This document shows, piece after piece, positions 49,230 through 57,837 of a stretch of 64,000 nt of DNA. The notes below the pieces were generated by a model that was not told the origin of the DNA, made no database searches, and saw only the letters and a program-made list of their open reading frames with translations. A program made the translations under genes and the position numbers. Source of the DNA: CAMDHY01 sp046156265 (GTDB taxonomy: Bacteria > Pseudomonadota > Alphaproteobacteria > Rhizobiales > Segnochrobactraceae); assembly GCF_046156265.1 (NCBI RefSeq), contig NZ_JAWDIR010000022.1, positions 310,001 through 374,000 of the forward strand. The letters run 5' to 3'. The first letter of the stretch is position 1; every line of letters starts with the position of its first letter.

Positions 49230-49353
49230 GAAAAACAGAGCGATTGCTGCTCGTTTGTCATCACGGCATGCCGGAGCGGTCCGCCGGTCCGGCATGCCTC
49301 CGTGGGATGGCTGCCCGCACGAAGGCGGCGTCCAGGGCGCGGGACCCTCGCAG

Positions 49354-51111
49354 ATGAAACGACTTCAAAAAGCCGGCCTCGGCACGGCGGTAACGGCACT
49401 GGTCGGCGTCATGCCGGCCCGGGCGCAGGCCCCGGCCGGAACGAGCATCGAGGACATGGCGAGCGGCCTGAGCGCCGTCGACCCTTACGCGAACATGGCG
49501 TTCGGCTGGTTCTGGGAATTCCTGTCCTACTGCGCCTCGGCGTTCCTGTGGGAGGGCGCCTGGGTCGCCGTCAAGATTACCGCCATCTCGATGACGCTCG
49601 GCCTGATCCTGGGCCTCGTGCTGGCGCTGATGCGGCTGTCCACGCTCGCGATCGTGCGGGCGGTGTCGTGGTTCTACATCTGGATCACGCGCGGCACCCC
49701 GCAGCTGCTGCAACTGGTGTTCATCTTCAACGCCCTGCCCTTCGTCGGCCTGAAGTTCGACAGCTTCACCACCGCCGTCATCGGCTTCTCCCTCAACCAG
49801 GCCGCGTTCAGCGCAGAGATCATTCGCGGCGGCATTCTGTCGGTCAACCGCAACCAGTCGATCGCGGCGTCGTCGCTCGGCATGGGTCCGTTCCTGTCGC
49901 TGCGCCGGATCATCCTGCCGCAGGCGATGCGTGCCATCCTGCCCGGCGTCGGCAACGACACGATCAGCATGCTGAAGCTGACATCGATCGCCTCTATCGT
50001 CTTCGTCAACGAACTGACTTTTCGATCGCAGCAGATCGTCGGACAGAACAACAAGTTCTTCACGGTGTTCGCCGCAACGGCGGTGATCTATCTGATCCTG
50101 GTGAGCGTCATTTCGATTGCACAGGGCTGGGCCGAGCGACGCTTCGACCTGGAGAAGGACAAGCGCAGCACCAATGACTTCGGCAGGATGTTCGGCTTCC
50201 GGCTCAAGCCCGAGGCCGCTCCGTCTCCTGCACCGATCCCGGTCGATGCGGCGGCCGACGAGACGCCGGCCGCCCGGACGGCGGCCTCGGACGATCTGTT
50301 CAAGACCCTGGTGAACGCCGACGCCGACCCGGTGCCGCGCGGCGAGCCGCTGGTGGTCTGCCGCAACGTGCAGAAGGAATACGGGTCCAACAAGGTGCTG
50401 AACGGCATCGACCTCACGGTCAACCGGGGCGAGGTCGTCGTCCTGCTCGGACCGAGCGGCTCCGGCAAGAGCACCTTCCTGCGCGCCATCAACCACCTGG
50501 AATCGGTGGACTGGGGCACCATCACCGTGGGCGGCGCCTATGTCGGCTACCAGATGCTGCCCGGCGGACAGCCGCGCCCGACGGGGCGGCTGGCGAAGGC
50601 GCGGGCGGACGCCCGCATCGCCATGGTCTTCCAGCACTTCAACCTGTTCAACCATCTGAGCGCGCTCGAGAACGTCATGGAAGCGCCGGTCCGGGTGTTC
50701 GGCATCAAGCCCGACGTCGCGCGCACGATGGCGACCCGCCTGCTCGGCGAGGTGGGCCTGCAGAACCACATCCATCATCTGCCCCACCGCCTGTCCGGCG
50801 GGCAACAGCAGCGCGTCGCCATCGCGCGCGCCCTCGCCATCTCGCCCCGCCTGATGCTGTTCGACGAGCCGACCTCGGCGCTCGACCCGGAACTGGTCGG
50901 CGAAGTGCTCGGCGTGATGCGCAAACTCGCGGATGCCGGCATGACGATGGTGGTGGTGACGCACGAGATCCGCTTCGCCCGAGAAGTCGCCGACCGGGTC
51001 GTCTTCATCGATGGCGGTGTCGTGGTCGAGGAGGGGCCGCCAGAGCAGGTGATCGACAATCCGACCCATGACCGCACGCGCCGCTTCCTTCGCGCGGTCA
51101 GTCATGGCTGA
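49354..51111 (+). CDS. Fused amino-acid-type ABC permease and ATPase
   Basis: 585 residues combining two subunits usually encoded separately. From ATG 49354 an N-terminal signal-like segment ends near PARAQA (residue 24). Residues 50-265 are a polar-amino-acid permease with about five membrane helices, FYIWITRGTPQLLQLVFIFN, and an EAA-type loop NRNQSIAASSLGMGPFLSLR. A Pro/Ala-rich linker (270-325) leads to the ATPase (330-585). Walker A GPSGSGKST is near 367, Q-loop VFQHFNLFNHLS follows, the signature LSGGQQQR is near 481, Walker B LMLFDEPTSALDPE is near 500, and VVVTHE gives the H-loop. The protein would work as a homodimer with the binding protein upstream. Confidence 0.93.
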   Translation: MKRLQKAGLGTAVTALVGVMPARAQAPAGTSIEDMASGLSAVDPYANMAFGWFWEFLSYCASAFLWEGAWVAVKITAISMTLGLILGLVLALMRLSTLAIVRAVSWFYIWITRGTPQLLQLVFIFNALPFVGLKFDSFTTAVIGFSLNQAAFSAEIIRGGILSVNRNQSIAASSLGMGPFLSLRRIILPQAMRAILPGVGNDTISMLKLTSIASIVFVNELTFRSQQIVGQNNKFFTVFAATAVIYLILVSVISIAQGWAERRFDLEKDKRSTNDFGRMFGFRLKPEAAPSPAPIPVDAAADETPAARTAASDDLFKTLVNADADPVPRGEPLVVCRNVQKEYGSNKVLNGIDLTVNRGEVVVLLGPSGSGKSTFLRAINHLESVDWGTITVGGAYVGYQMLPGGQPRPTGRLAKARADARIAMVFQHFNLFNHLSALENVMEAPVRVFGIKPDVARTMATRLLGEVGLQNHIHHLPHRLSGGQQQRVAIARALAISPRLMLFDEPTSALDPELVGEVLGVMRKLADAGMTMVVVTHEIRFAREVADRVVFIDGGVVVEEGPPEQVIDNPTHDRTRRFLRAVSHG

Positions 51112-51127
51112 CGTCCCGGGCAGTCTC

Positions 51128-51721
51128 TCAGAATGTCGGCGGGGTGTTGATCCAGATCACCCTGCAGTTCTCGTCGCCGGCGGCGCGATAGCTGTGGATG
51201 CGGTCGGAGAGGAAGAAGAAGCTGTAGCCGGTCGGAACCCGGTACTGCTCACCCTCGACGACGAGTTCGAGTTCGCCGGTCAGCACATAGCCGACCTCTT
51301 CGCCGGCATGCTGGAAAGGCCCGCACATCGGTCCACCGGCGGGCATTTCCAGCAGCAATCCTTCGAGTTGGCGGTGCTGGGTGAACGGAGTGAGGATTTC
51401 CGCGGTGCTGCCATCCCCCTCCTCGGCGGCGTTGCGGGTGTAGCGCGGACGGTCGTTCGGCCCGTAGATGGTGCAGATCTCGTCCTCTTTAGGGTCGAGC
51501 AGAGCGGCGACATTGACGTTCAGAGCCTTGCAGAGGCGGTGCAGCGTGCTCAGCGACGGCACCACCAATGAATTCTCTATGCGGGACAAGAGGCTCTCCG
51601 AGCACCCTGCGGCGGCCGCCAGGTCCTTCAGCCGCAGCCTGTGCATCCGGCGCAGATAGCGCACCCGCGGGCCGACCGCCGGCAGGCCGTCGTCGCCATC
51701 GTCGATCTCGATGTTCGTCAT
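51128..51721 (-). CDS. XRE-family regulator with cupin sensor domain
   Basis: 197 residues from ATG 51721. Residues 17-75 are an XRE helix-turn-helix: VRYLRRMHRLRLKDLAAAAG, then SESLLSRIENSLVVPSLSTL as recognition helix and following turn. Residues 110-197 are a cupin beta-barrel with GGPMCGPFQHAGEEVGYVLTGELEL-type sequence, whose His138 and Glu residues could bind metal or ligand. Proteins of this layout (such as PuuR) control amine and amide catabolism. It is convergent with the ABC gene and divergent from hyuA copy 2. It is the best candidate to bind the three composite palindromes in this region. Confidence 0.93.
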   Translation of the reverse strand: MTNIEIDDGDDGLPAVGPRVRYLRRMHRLRLKDLAAAAGCSESLLSRIENSLVVPSLSTLHRLCKALNVNVAALLDPKEDEICTIYGPNDRPRYTRNAAEEGDGSTAEILTPFTQHRQLEGLLLEMPAGGPMCGPFQHAGEEVGYVLTGELELVVEGEQYRVPTGYSFFFLSDRIHSYRAAGDENCRVIWINTPPTF

Positions 51722-51880
51722 CGTCACACTGCCCGGTTCGTTGGCGGCTTCTGCCACCGTGACCTCGGATTCATCCGCTGGGGGATTCGGGTGCCCACGC
51801 CCGTTCTTCCTTAACAGAGCCCCCGGAGCTTGTGCAAAACGCAAGCAAAAACGCTTTTGCCGCATTTCATGAAATTTTAT

Positions 51881-51906
51881 TGCATTATGCGCAAGTGACT
51901 TGCATA
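51881..51906 (+). promoter_or_regulatory. XRE-cupin-type operator/promoter 3
   Basis: TTGCATTATGCGCAA (51881-51895) overlaps GCAAGTGACTTGC (51892-51904), a perfect palindrome, and ends in AT. It lies 33 bases before hyuA copy 2 and 160 bases from the start of the divergent regulator. TTGCAT and CATAGG are 17 bases apart. The preceding 40 bases are unusually AT-rich (CATTTCATGAAATTTTATTG) for this genome. Confidence 0.65.
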
Positions 51907-51938
51907 GGTGACTGGACAGGGTCGGAGAGGGATCAGTG

Positions 51939-54017
51939 ATGCGGATGTCGATCGACGTGGGGGGTACCTTCACCGACTTGATGGTCGATGACCCCGGCAA
52001 CGCCGCGACCATGTTCAAGTCGCCCACCACCTATCCCGACCCGCTCGGCGGCATTCTGGGCGCCGTCGAACTGGCGGCCGACGCCCGCGGCGTCAGCGTC
52101 CGGGACCTGCTGGCGCAGACCGAGATCCTGTTCCACTCGACGACGCGCGCCATCAACGCCGTCGTCACCGGCACGGCCGCCCGCACCGCCCTGCTGGTGA
52201 CAGAGGGCCATCCGGACATTCTCCTGATCCGCGAGGGCGGCCGCACCGACCCCTTCAACTATCGCAACGCCTACCCCGCGCCCTACATCCCGCGCTCGCT
52301 GACCTTCGAGATCCCCGAGCGTATCTGGGCCGACGGCCGGGTGCATGCGCCGCTGGACGAGGTCGCGGCGCTGGCCACGATCGAGCAACTGAAGGTGAAG
52401 AAGGTCGAGGCCGTGGCGGTCTCGCTGATCTGGTCGATCGTCAATCCACGCCATGAGCAGCGACTCGGCGAGATGCTGGAGGAGCACCTGCCGGGGGTGC
52501 CATACACGCTTTCCCACCAGCTCAACCCGACGGTGCGGGAGTATCGCCGCACGTCGTCCTGCGCCATCGACGCTTCGCTCAAGCCGATCATGAGCGACTA
52601 TCTGCGCGCCCTGAAGCAGCGGCTGGAGGAGCGCGGGCTCGCGGGCCAGATCTTCGCCGTGACCTCGCAGGGCGGGCTGGTCGACGTCTCCGACCTCGCC
52701 GAGCGTCCGATCCTGGCGCTGAACTCCGGGCCCGCCATGGCGCCGGTCGCCGGCCGGCATTTCGCCGAGTTGGAAGGCGCGTCGACGGCCATCGTCACCG
52801 ATGCCGGCGGCACCACCTACGACGTCTCGCTGGTGAAGGACGGCGCCCTGCCGTGGACCCGCGAGACTTGGCTCGGGCCGATCTATCAGGGCAACCTCAC
52901 CGGCTTCCCCTCGGTGGACGTGAAGAGCGTCGGCGCCGGCGGTGGCAGCATCGCGCGGGTCGACAGCGCCGGCCTCCTGCACGTCGGCCCGGAGAGCGCC
53001 GGCTCGACGCCCGGTCCCGTCTGCTACGGCCGCGGCGGCACCCGGCCGACGGTGACGGATGCCGCCGTCGCGCTCGGCTACATCGACCCCGCCTTCTTCC
53101 TCGGTGGCCAGATGAGCCTCGCCTTGCAGGCGGCCCGCGACGCCATCCAGGCCGATGTCGCCGGCCCCCTCGGCCTCAGCATCGAGGAGGCGGCGCTGTC
53201 GATCCTCGACCTCACCACCGAGGGGATGGTGAATGCCATCGAGGACATCACCGTCAAGCAGGGCATCGATCCACAGGAGACGGTGATGATCGGCGGCGGC
53301 GGCGCGGCCGGCATCAATGCGGTGCTGATCGCGCGGCGGCTGCGCTGCGACACCATCATCTTCCCCGATGTCGGTGCTGCTCTCAGCGCCGCCGGCGCGA
53401 TGATGTCGGAACTTTCGACGGAGTACTCTCAGATCGGTTTCATGAAGACCACGGCGTTCGATGCGGCCCGCGCCAATGCCATCATTGCCGAACTGATCGG
53501 CCGGGCGCAGGCCTTCTTCGACAAGGCCGGCCCCGGGGCGCGCGACCAGCGGATCGATCTCGCCATCGAGGCGCGCTATCCCTCGCAGGTGTGGGAGATC
53601 GAAGTACCGCTACGCGGCGCCCGCTTCGACACCGAGGAAGACGTCGCTGCGCTGATCGCCGACTTCCACGCCCGCCACACCGACCTGTTCTCCTTCCGCG
53701 ACGATGGCGACGCCGTCGAGATCATGAGCTGGCGGGCACTGGCCCGATGCCGACTGTCGGATGCCAAGGCGATCCGGCTTGGCGACGAGGGTCAGGGGAT
53801 CGGGGCGCTGTCGCACCGGCGGATGTTCTTCCGCGAGACCGGGATGGTCGACGCCCCGGCCTACCGGCTCGAGCAGTTGCCGGCGGATACCGAGGTGCAC
53901 GGGCCGGCGATCGTCGACAGCAACTTCACCACCATCGTGATCAATCCCGGTGCCCGCGCGGTGCGGCGCCCCGGTGGCCATCTCGTCGTCCAGGGCGCGG
54001 CAGAGGAGAGGACATGA
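51939..54017 (+). CDS. hyuA: Hydantoinase/oxoprolinase family protein, HyuA subunit (copy 2)
   Basis: 692 residues from ATG 51939, with GAGAGG eight bases upstream (GTG 51936 is an alternative). Motifs are those of copy 1: SIDVGGTFTDLMVD, GHPDILLIREGGR, SHQLNPTVREYRR, VTSQGGLVDVSD, TDAGGTTYDVS, VGAGGGSIARVDSAG and VCYGRGGTRPTVTDA. It is the ATP-hydrolysing half of a cyclic-amide hydrolase or related carboxylase. The two HyuA proteins are clearly paralogous and diverged throughout, not a recent duplication. It forms an ATGA-coupled operon with HyuB, an M20 peptidase and, 18 bases on, an SDR. Confidence 0.93.
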   Translation: MRMSIDVGGTFTDLMVDDPGNAATMFKSPTTYPDPLGGILGAVELAADARGVSVRDLLAQTEILFHSTTRAINAVVTGTAARTALLVTEGHPDILLIREGGRTDPFNYRNAYPAPYIPRSLTFEIPERIWADGRVHAPLDEVAALATIEQLKVKKVEAVAVSLIWSIVNPRHEQRLGEMLEEHLPGVPYTLSHQLNPTVREYRRTSSCAIDASLKPIMSDYLRALKQRLEERGLAGQIFAVTSQGGLVDVSDLAERPILALNSGPAMAPVAGRHFAELEGASTAIVTDAGGTTYDVSLVKDGALPWTRETWLGPIYQGNLTGFPSVDVKSVGAGGGSIARVDSAGLLHVGPESAGSTPGPVCYGRGGTRPTVTDAAVALGYIDPAFFLGGQMSLALQAARDAIQADVAGPLGLSIEEAALSILDLTTEGMVNAIEDITVKQGIDPQETVMIGGGGAAGINAVLIARRLRCDTIIFPDVGAALSAAGAMMSELSTEYSQIGFMKTTAFDAARANAIIAELIGRAQAFFDKAGPGARDQRIDLAIEARYPSQVWEIEVPLRGARFDTEEDVAALIADFHARHTDLFSFRDDGDAVEIMSWRALARCRLSDAKAIRLGDEGQGIGALSHRRMFFRETGMVDAPAYRLEQLPADTEVHGPAIVDSNFTTIVINPGARAVRRPGGHLVVQGAAEERT

Positions 54018-55804
54018 ACATGCAGGCACCCTCCCCGGCGGCCACCCGCTTCGACGGCGTGAAGATGGCGATCATGCAGAAGCGCTTCGACGGCGTGACC
54101 CGCAAGATGGCCAACACACTGCTGCGCACCGCCCGCTCCGGCGTCATCAACACCGCGCGCGATTTCTCCTGCGCGCTGGTCACCGCCGAGTGCGAGCTGC
54201 TCACTGCCGCCGACAGCTATCCGATCCACGTCATTGGCGGCGCCGACCTGATGGCGCGCGCGATGCTCGACATCCACCCGGACGTCAAGCGCGGCGACGC
54301 CTTCCTGCACAACTCGCCCTATCACGGCAATTCGCACGCCGCCGACCACACGATCCTGGTGCCGGTGTTCGACGACGACGACGTCCACCGCTTCACGGTG
54401 GTCGCGAAGGCTCACCAGGCCGACTGCGGCAACTCGTTGCCCACCACCTACATGGGCAGTGCGCGCGACGTCTACGAGGAAGGCGCGCTGATCTTCCCCG
54501 CCGTGAAGGTACAGTCCGGCTATAGCGACAATCGCGACATCATCAACATGTGCCTGATGCGCATCCGCGTGCCGGAGCAATGGCGCGGCGACTATCTCGC
54601 CATGGTCGGCGCCGCCCGCATCGGCGAGCGCGAGATCATCCGGATGGGCCGGGAGCTCGGCTGGGACGCCCTCACCGAGCACGCGGCGCAATGGTTCGAC
54701 GTCACCGAGCGCCAGATGGTCGACGTGATCTCAACCATCCGGTCGGGCCGGGCGCGCGGCACCTGCACGCACGACCCGCTGCCCGGCACGCCGGCAGGTG
54801 GCATTCCCGCCAATGCGGACGTCACCGTCGACGCCGCCGGCGGCCGCATCATCGTCGACCTCACCGACAACATCGACTGCCTGCCGGTCGGCGTGAACCT
54901 CAGCCACGCCTGTGCGCGCACCGCCGCGCTGGTCGGCGTCCTCAACAGCCTGCCGCGCCCGGTGACACCGAACGCCGGCAGCTTGCGGCGGATCGAGGTG
55001 CGGCTGCGCGAGAACTGCGTCGTCGGCATTCCGCGGCACCCGCACTCCACCTCGGTCGCCACCACCAATCTCGGCGACCGCGTCTCCAATGCCGTGCAGC
55101 TCGCCATGGCCGCCATCGACCCGAGCGTCGGCATGGCGGAAGGCGGCGCCGCGCTGCCGCCCTCGGCCGGCGTCATTTCTGGCCACGACCCGCGCAACGG
55201 CCACGCCTTCGTCAACGAGGTGATCCTCGCCGCGGGCGGCGGCCCCGGCACGCCGGTCCAGGACGGCTGGCTGTCGCTGTTCTGCATGGGCAATGCCGGC
55301 ATGCCCTTCTACGACAGCATCGAGATCGACGAGATGCTGCACCCGATGATGATCGAGACCCGCAAGATCCTCGTCGACAGCGAAGGGGCCGGCACCTTCC
55401 GGGGCGCCCCGGGCATCAAGACGACGTTCCGGCCGATCGACTGCGATTTCGAGCTCGGCTTCTGCAGCGACGGCACCGTCAACCCCTCGCTCGGCACGCG
55501 CGGCGGCGGCAACGCGCTGCCGGCCAGCCAGTATCTGGAATCGGACGCCGGCGAGATCGTCCCCCTCGCCACCTCCGAGCACGTCCATGTGCGGGCCGAC
55601 CAGCGGGTGGTGTCCTTGTCGAACGGCGGCGGCGGGTTCGGGGCGCCCGGAGCGCGCGACCCCGCCCGTGTCGCCGCCGATGTCGCCGAAGGCTGGGTAA
55701 GCGCGGAGCGCGCCCGTGCCGTCTATCGGGTGGCGCTCACCGCCGACTTCGCGGTGGATGCCGCGGCCACCGCGGCGCTTCGGGCGGCCGGGGAGCGGGG
55801 ATGA
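54014..55804 (+). CDS. hyuB: Hydantoinase/oxoprolinase family protein, HyuB subunit (copy 2)
   Basis: 596 residues. Both ends overlap neighbours by ATGA, and GGAGAGG precedes the start. It shares with copy 1 the segments GVINTARDFSCALV, HNSPYHGNSHAADHT, KAHQADCGNSLPTTYMG, EGALIFPAVK, HSTSVATTNLGDR and AAGGGPGTPVQDGW. It should form a heteromeric enzyme with HyuA copy 2. The M20 peptidase that follows would be a natural next step, cleaving the carbamoyl or acyl amino acid released by ring opening, as N-carbamoylase follows hydantoinase in known hydantoin pathways. That assignment is inference from order. Confidence 0.93.
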   Translation: MNMQAPSPAATRFDGVKMAIMQKRFDGVTRKMANTLLRTARSGVINTARDFSCALVTAECELLTAADSYPIHVIGGADLMARAMLDIHPDVKRGDAFLHNSPYHGNSHAADHTILVPVFDDDDVHRFTVVAKAHQADCGNSLPTTYMGSARDVYEEGALIFPAVKVQSGYSDNRDIINMCLMRIRVPEQWRGDYLAMVGAARIGEREIIRMGRELGWDALTEHAAQWFDVTERQMVDVISTIRSGRARGTCTHDPLPGTPAGGIPANADVTVDAAGGRIIVDLTDNIDCLPVGVNLSHACARTAALVGVLNSLPRPVTPNAGSLRRIEVRLRENCVVGIPRHPHSTSVATTNLGDRVSNAVQLAMAAIDPSVGMAEGGAALPPSAGVISGHDPRNGHAFVNEVILAAGGGPGTPVQDGWLSLFCMGNAGMPFYDSIEIDEMLHPMMIETRKILVDSEGAGTFRGAPGIKTTFRPIDCDFELGFCSDGTVNPSLGTRGGGNALPASQYLESDAGEIVPLATSEHVHVRADQRVVSLSNGGGGFGAPGARDPARVAADVAEGWVSAERARAVYRVALTADFAVDAAATAALRAAGERG

Positions 55805-57039
55805 GCGTACGCGATCGACTGGCGCAGGCGGCACGGGCGGATGGCGACAGCCTCGTCGCCATCGCGCTGCGGCTCCTGGCGAGGCGCAGCGAGACTCCGC
55901 CCGGCGACACCAACGCCGTCGCCGACGAGGTGGTGGCGATCCTCGCCGACACACCCTCCATCGAGGTCGAGCGCCATCGCGGCGCCGACCATGTGATGAA
56001 CCTCGTGATGCGGCTCAGCGGCGGCCAGCCCGGCCGCCGCCTGATCCTGAACGGCCATCTGGATACCTTTCCGCTCGGCAGCCGCGCGGCCTGGTCGGCC
56101 TCTCCGGACGGTGAGGTGCGCGACGGCAGGCTCTACGGCCTCGGCATTTCCGACATGAAGGGCGGGCTCGCCGCCATCCTGTTCGCACTGATCCATCTCG
56201 CCGCCCACCGCGAGGCGCTGCAGGGGGAGGTCGTCGCCACCTTCGCCGGCGACGAGGAGACCATGGGCGTGCTCGGCTCGAAGCTCCTGCTCGACACCGT
56301 GCCGCACGCCCGCGGCGACGCCATGATCAGCGCCGACGCCGGCTCGCCGCGGGTGCTGCGCTTCGGCGAGAAGGGCATGATCTGGCTGAAGCTCACCGCC
56401 CGCGGCCGGTCGGCCCATGCCGCCCACGTCCACCGCGGCGAAAGCGCCATCGAGAAGCTGGTCGACGCCATCGCGGCCCTGCGCGCGGTCCGGGATCTGC
56501 CGGTCGACGCGCCGCCGCGCGTACTGGACGCCATCGCCGCCTCCTCCCAGGTCTCCGAGGTGCTGTCGGGTGCCGGCGAGAGCGACGTGCTGCGCCGCGT
56601 CACCATCACCTTCGGCACAATTTCGGGGGGCCGGCTCCCCAATCTCATCGCCGATCATGCCGAGGCCACGGCCGATATTCGCCTGCCCGTTGGCATCACC
56701 GTCGCCGAGGTCGAGCGCGAGATCGTCCGGCTAGCGGCCCTCCATGATGTGGGCGTGGAGATCACCCGCCGCTACGAGCCGAGCTGGACCGACCCCGAAC
56801 ACGCGATCATCCGCCTCTTGTCCGCCAACTGCGCGGCGCTGCTCGGCAGCGTGCCGGCCGTGACCATGCGGGTCGGCGCCTCCGACGCGCGACACTATCG
56901 CGGCGCCGGCGTGCCGACCGTCGTGTGCGGGCCGACCGCCTACAACATGGGCGGCGCCGACGAGCACGTCGTCGTCGACGAACTGGTGGCCCTCGGCGCG
57001 ATCTTCGCGCTGACGGCCTTCGACTATCTCAACGGCTGA
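55801..57039 (+). CDS. M20 family peptidase / deacylase (ArgE/DapE-like)
   Basis: 412 residues, ATGA-coupled to hyuB. The dinuclear metal site is visible: LNGHLDTFPLG (His and Asp), LYGLGISDMKGGLAA (bridging Asp) and FAGDEETMGVLG (catalytic Glu and metal Glu). GRSAHAAHVHRGESAIEKL is the dimerisation-domain His segment. A late His lies in GGADEHVVVDE. It hydrolyses an N-acyl, N-succinyl or carbamoyl amino acid in the cytoplasm. It is only distantly similar to the M20D enzyme at 41538-42710, so the regulon contains two different deacylases. Confidence 0.92.
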   Translation: MSVRDRLAQAARADGDSLVAIALRLLARRSETPPGDTNAVADEVVAILADTPSIEVERHRGADHVMNLVMRLSGGQPGRRLILNGHLDTFPLGSRAAWSASPDGEVRDGRLYGLGISDMKGGLAAILFALIHLAAHREALQGEVVATFAGDEETMGVLGSKLLLDTVPHARGDAMISADAGSPRVLRFGEKGMIWLKLTARGRSAHAAHVHRGESAIEKLVDAIAALRAVRDLPVDAPPRVLDAIAASSQVSEVLSGAGESDVLRRVTITFGTISGGRLPNLIADHAEATADIRLPVGITVAEVEREIVRLAALHDVGVEITRRYEPSWTDPEHAIIRLLSANCAALLGSVPAVTMRVGASDARHYRGAGVPTVVCGPTAYNMGGADEHVVVDELVALGAIFALTAFDYLNG

Positions 57040-57057
57040 GGGCCGGGGGCCAGCGCC

Positions 57058-57789
57058 ATGTCCGATCTCGCGGGAAAGACCGTGCTCGTCACCGGCGCCG
57101 GCTCCGGCATCGGGCGGGCCCATGCACTGCATTTCGCCGGCCTCGGCAGCACCGTCATCGCCCACGACATCACGCCTGCCGCCCTCGCCGACACCCTGGG
57201 CGAGCTCGAGGGCTCCGGCCACACGGCGATCGCCTTCGCCTGCGACATGCTGGAGGTGGACCGCTTCGAGGCCGGTATCCGCGCGCTGGACGAGGCGCAT
57301 CCGGTCGACGTTCTCATCAACAATGCCGGCATCGCCGGCGACGGCGCCCTCGAGGACGTCGACGCCGCCTTCATCGGCCACGTGTTCGACGTCAACGTCG
57401 GCGGCACGATCTCAGCCACGCGCGGCGTCCTCGCCGGCATGAAGCGGCGGCGCGCCGGACGGATCGTCAACACCTCCTCGAACTGGGGTGTCGTCGGCCA
57501 CGCGAACGCGTCGATCTACTCCGCCTCGAAGGCCGCGATCCTGGGTCTGACAAAGTCCTGGGCACGCGAATTCGCGCCGTGGGGCATCACGGTCAACGCC
57601 ATTGCACCGGGCGGCATCGAGACCGCGCTTCTGGAAACGAGCCCCGAGCGCATCGCCCGCATCCCGCTGCGTCGCCACGGCAGGCCCGTGGAGGTGGCGA
57701 GGCTCGCCGAATTCCTCGCCTCCGACGCGGCCGACTACATCACCGGCACGGTGACCCACCTGAACGGCGGCGAGGACATCGTCGGCTGA
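57058..57789 (+). CDS. SDR family oxidoreductase
   Basis: 243 residues, starting 18 bases after the M20 gene, last of the hyu copy 2 operon. Motifs: TGAGSGIGRAHAL near residues 13-25, DVLINNAGIAGD, NTSSNWG (catalytic Ser), YSASKAAILGL (Tyr and Lys), and YITGTVTHLNGG at the end. It is a classical NAD(P)-dependent dehydrogenase that would oxidise or reduce a hydroxyl or keto group formed in the pathway. The substrate is not known. Confidence 0.92.
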   Translation: MSDLAGKTVLVTGAGSGIGRAHALHFAGLGSTVIAHDITPAALADTLGELEGSGHTAIAFACDMLEVDRFEAGIRALDEAHPVDVLINNAGIAGDGALEDVDAAFIGHVFDVNVGGTISATRGVLAGMKRRRAGRIVNTSSNWGVVGHANASIYSASKAAILGLTKSWAREFAPWGITVNAIAPGGIETALLETSPERIARIPLRRHGRPVEVARLAEFLASDAADYITGTVTHLNGGEDIVG

Positions 57790-57812
57790 CGACGGGCCGG
57801 GCGGAACGGCGG

Positions 57813-57830
57813 CGGCGGCGCGCGCCGCCG
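57813..57830. terminator. 18-base perfect palindrome between convergent genes
   Basis: CGGCGGCGCGCGCCGCCG reads the same on both strands and sits in the 48-base gap between the SDR and the aldehyde dehydrogenase. It could fold in either transcript as a bidirectional terminator, but no U-tract follows. Confidence 0.35.
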
Positions 57831-57837
57831 ACCCCCA

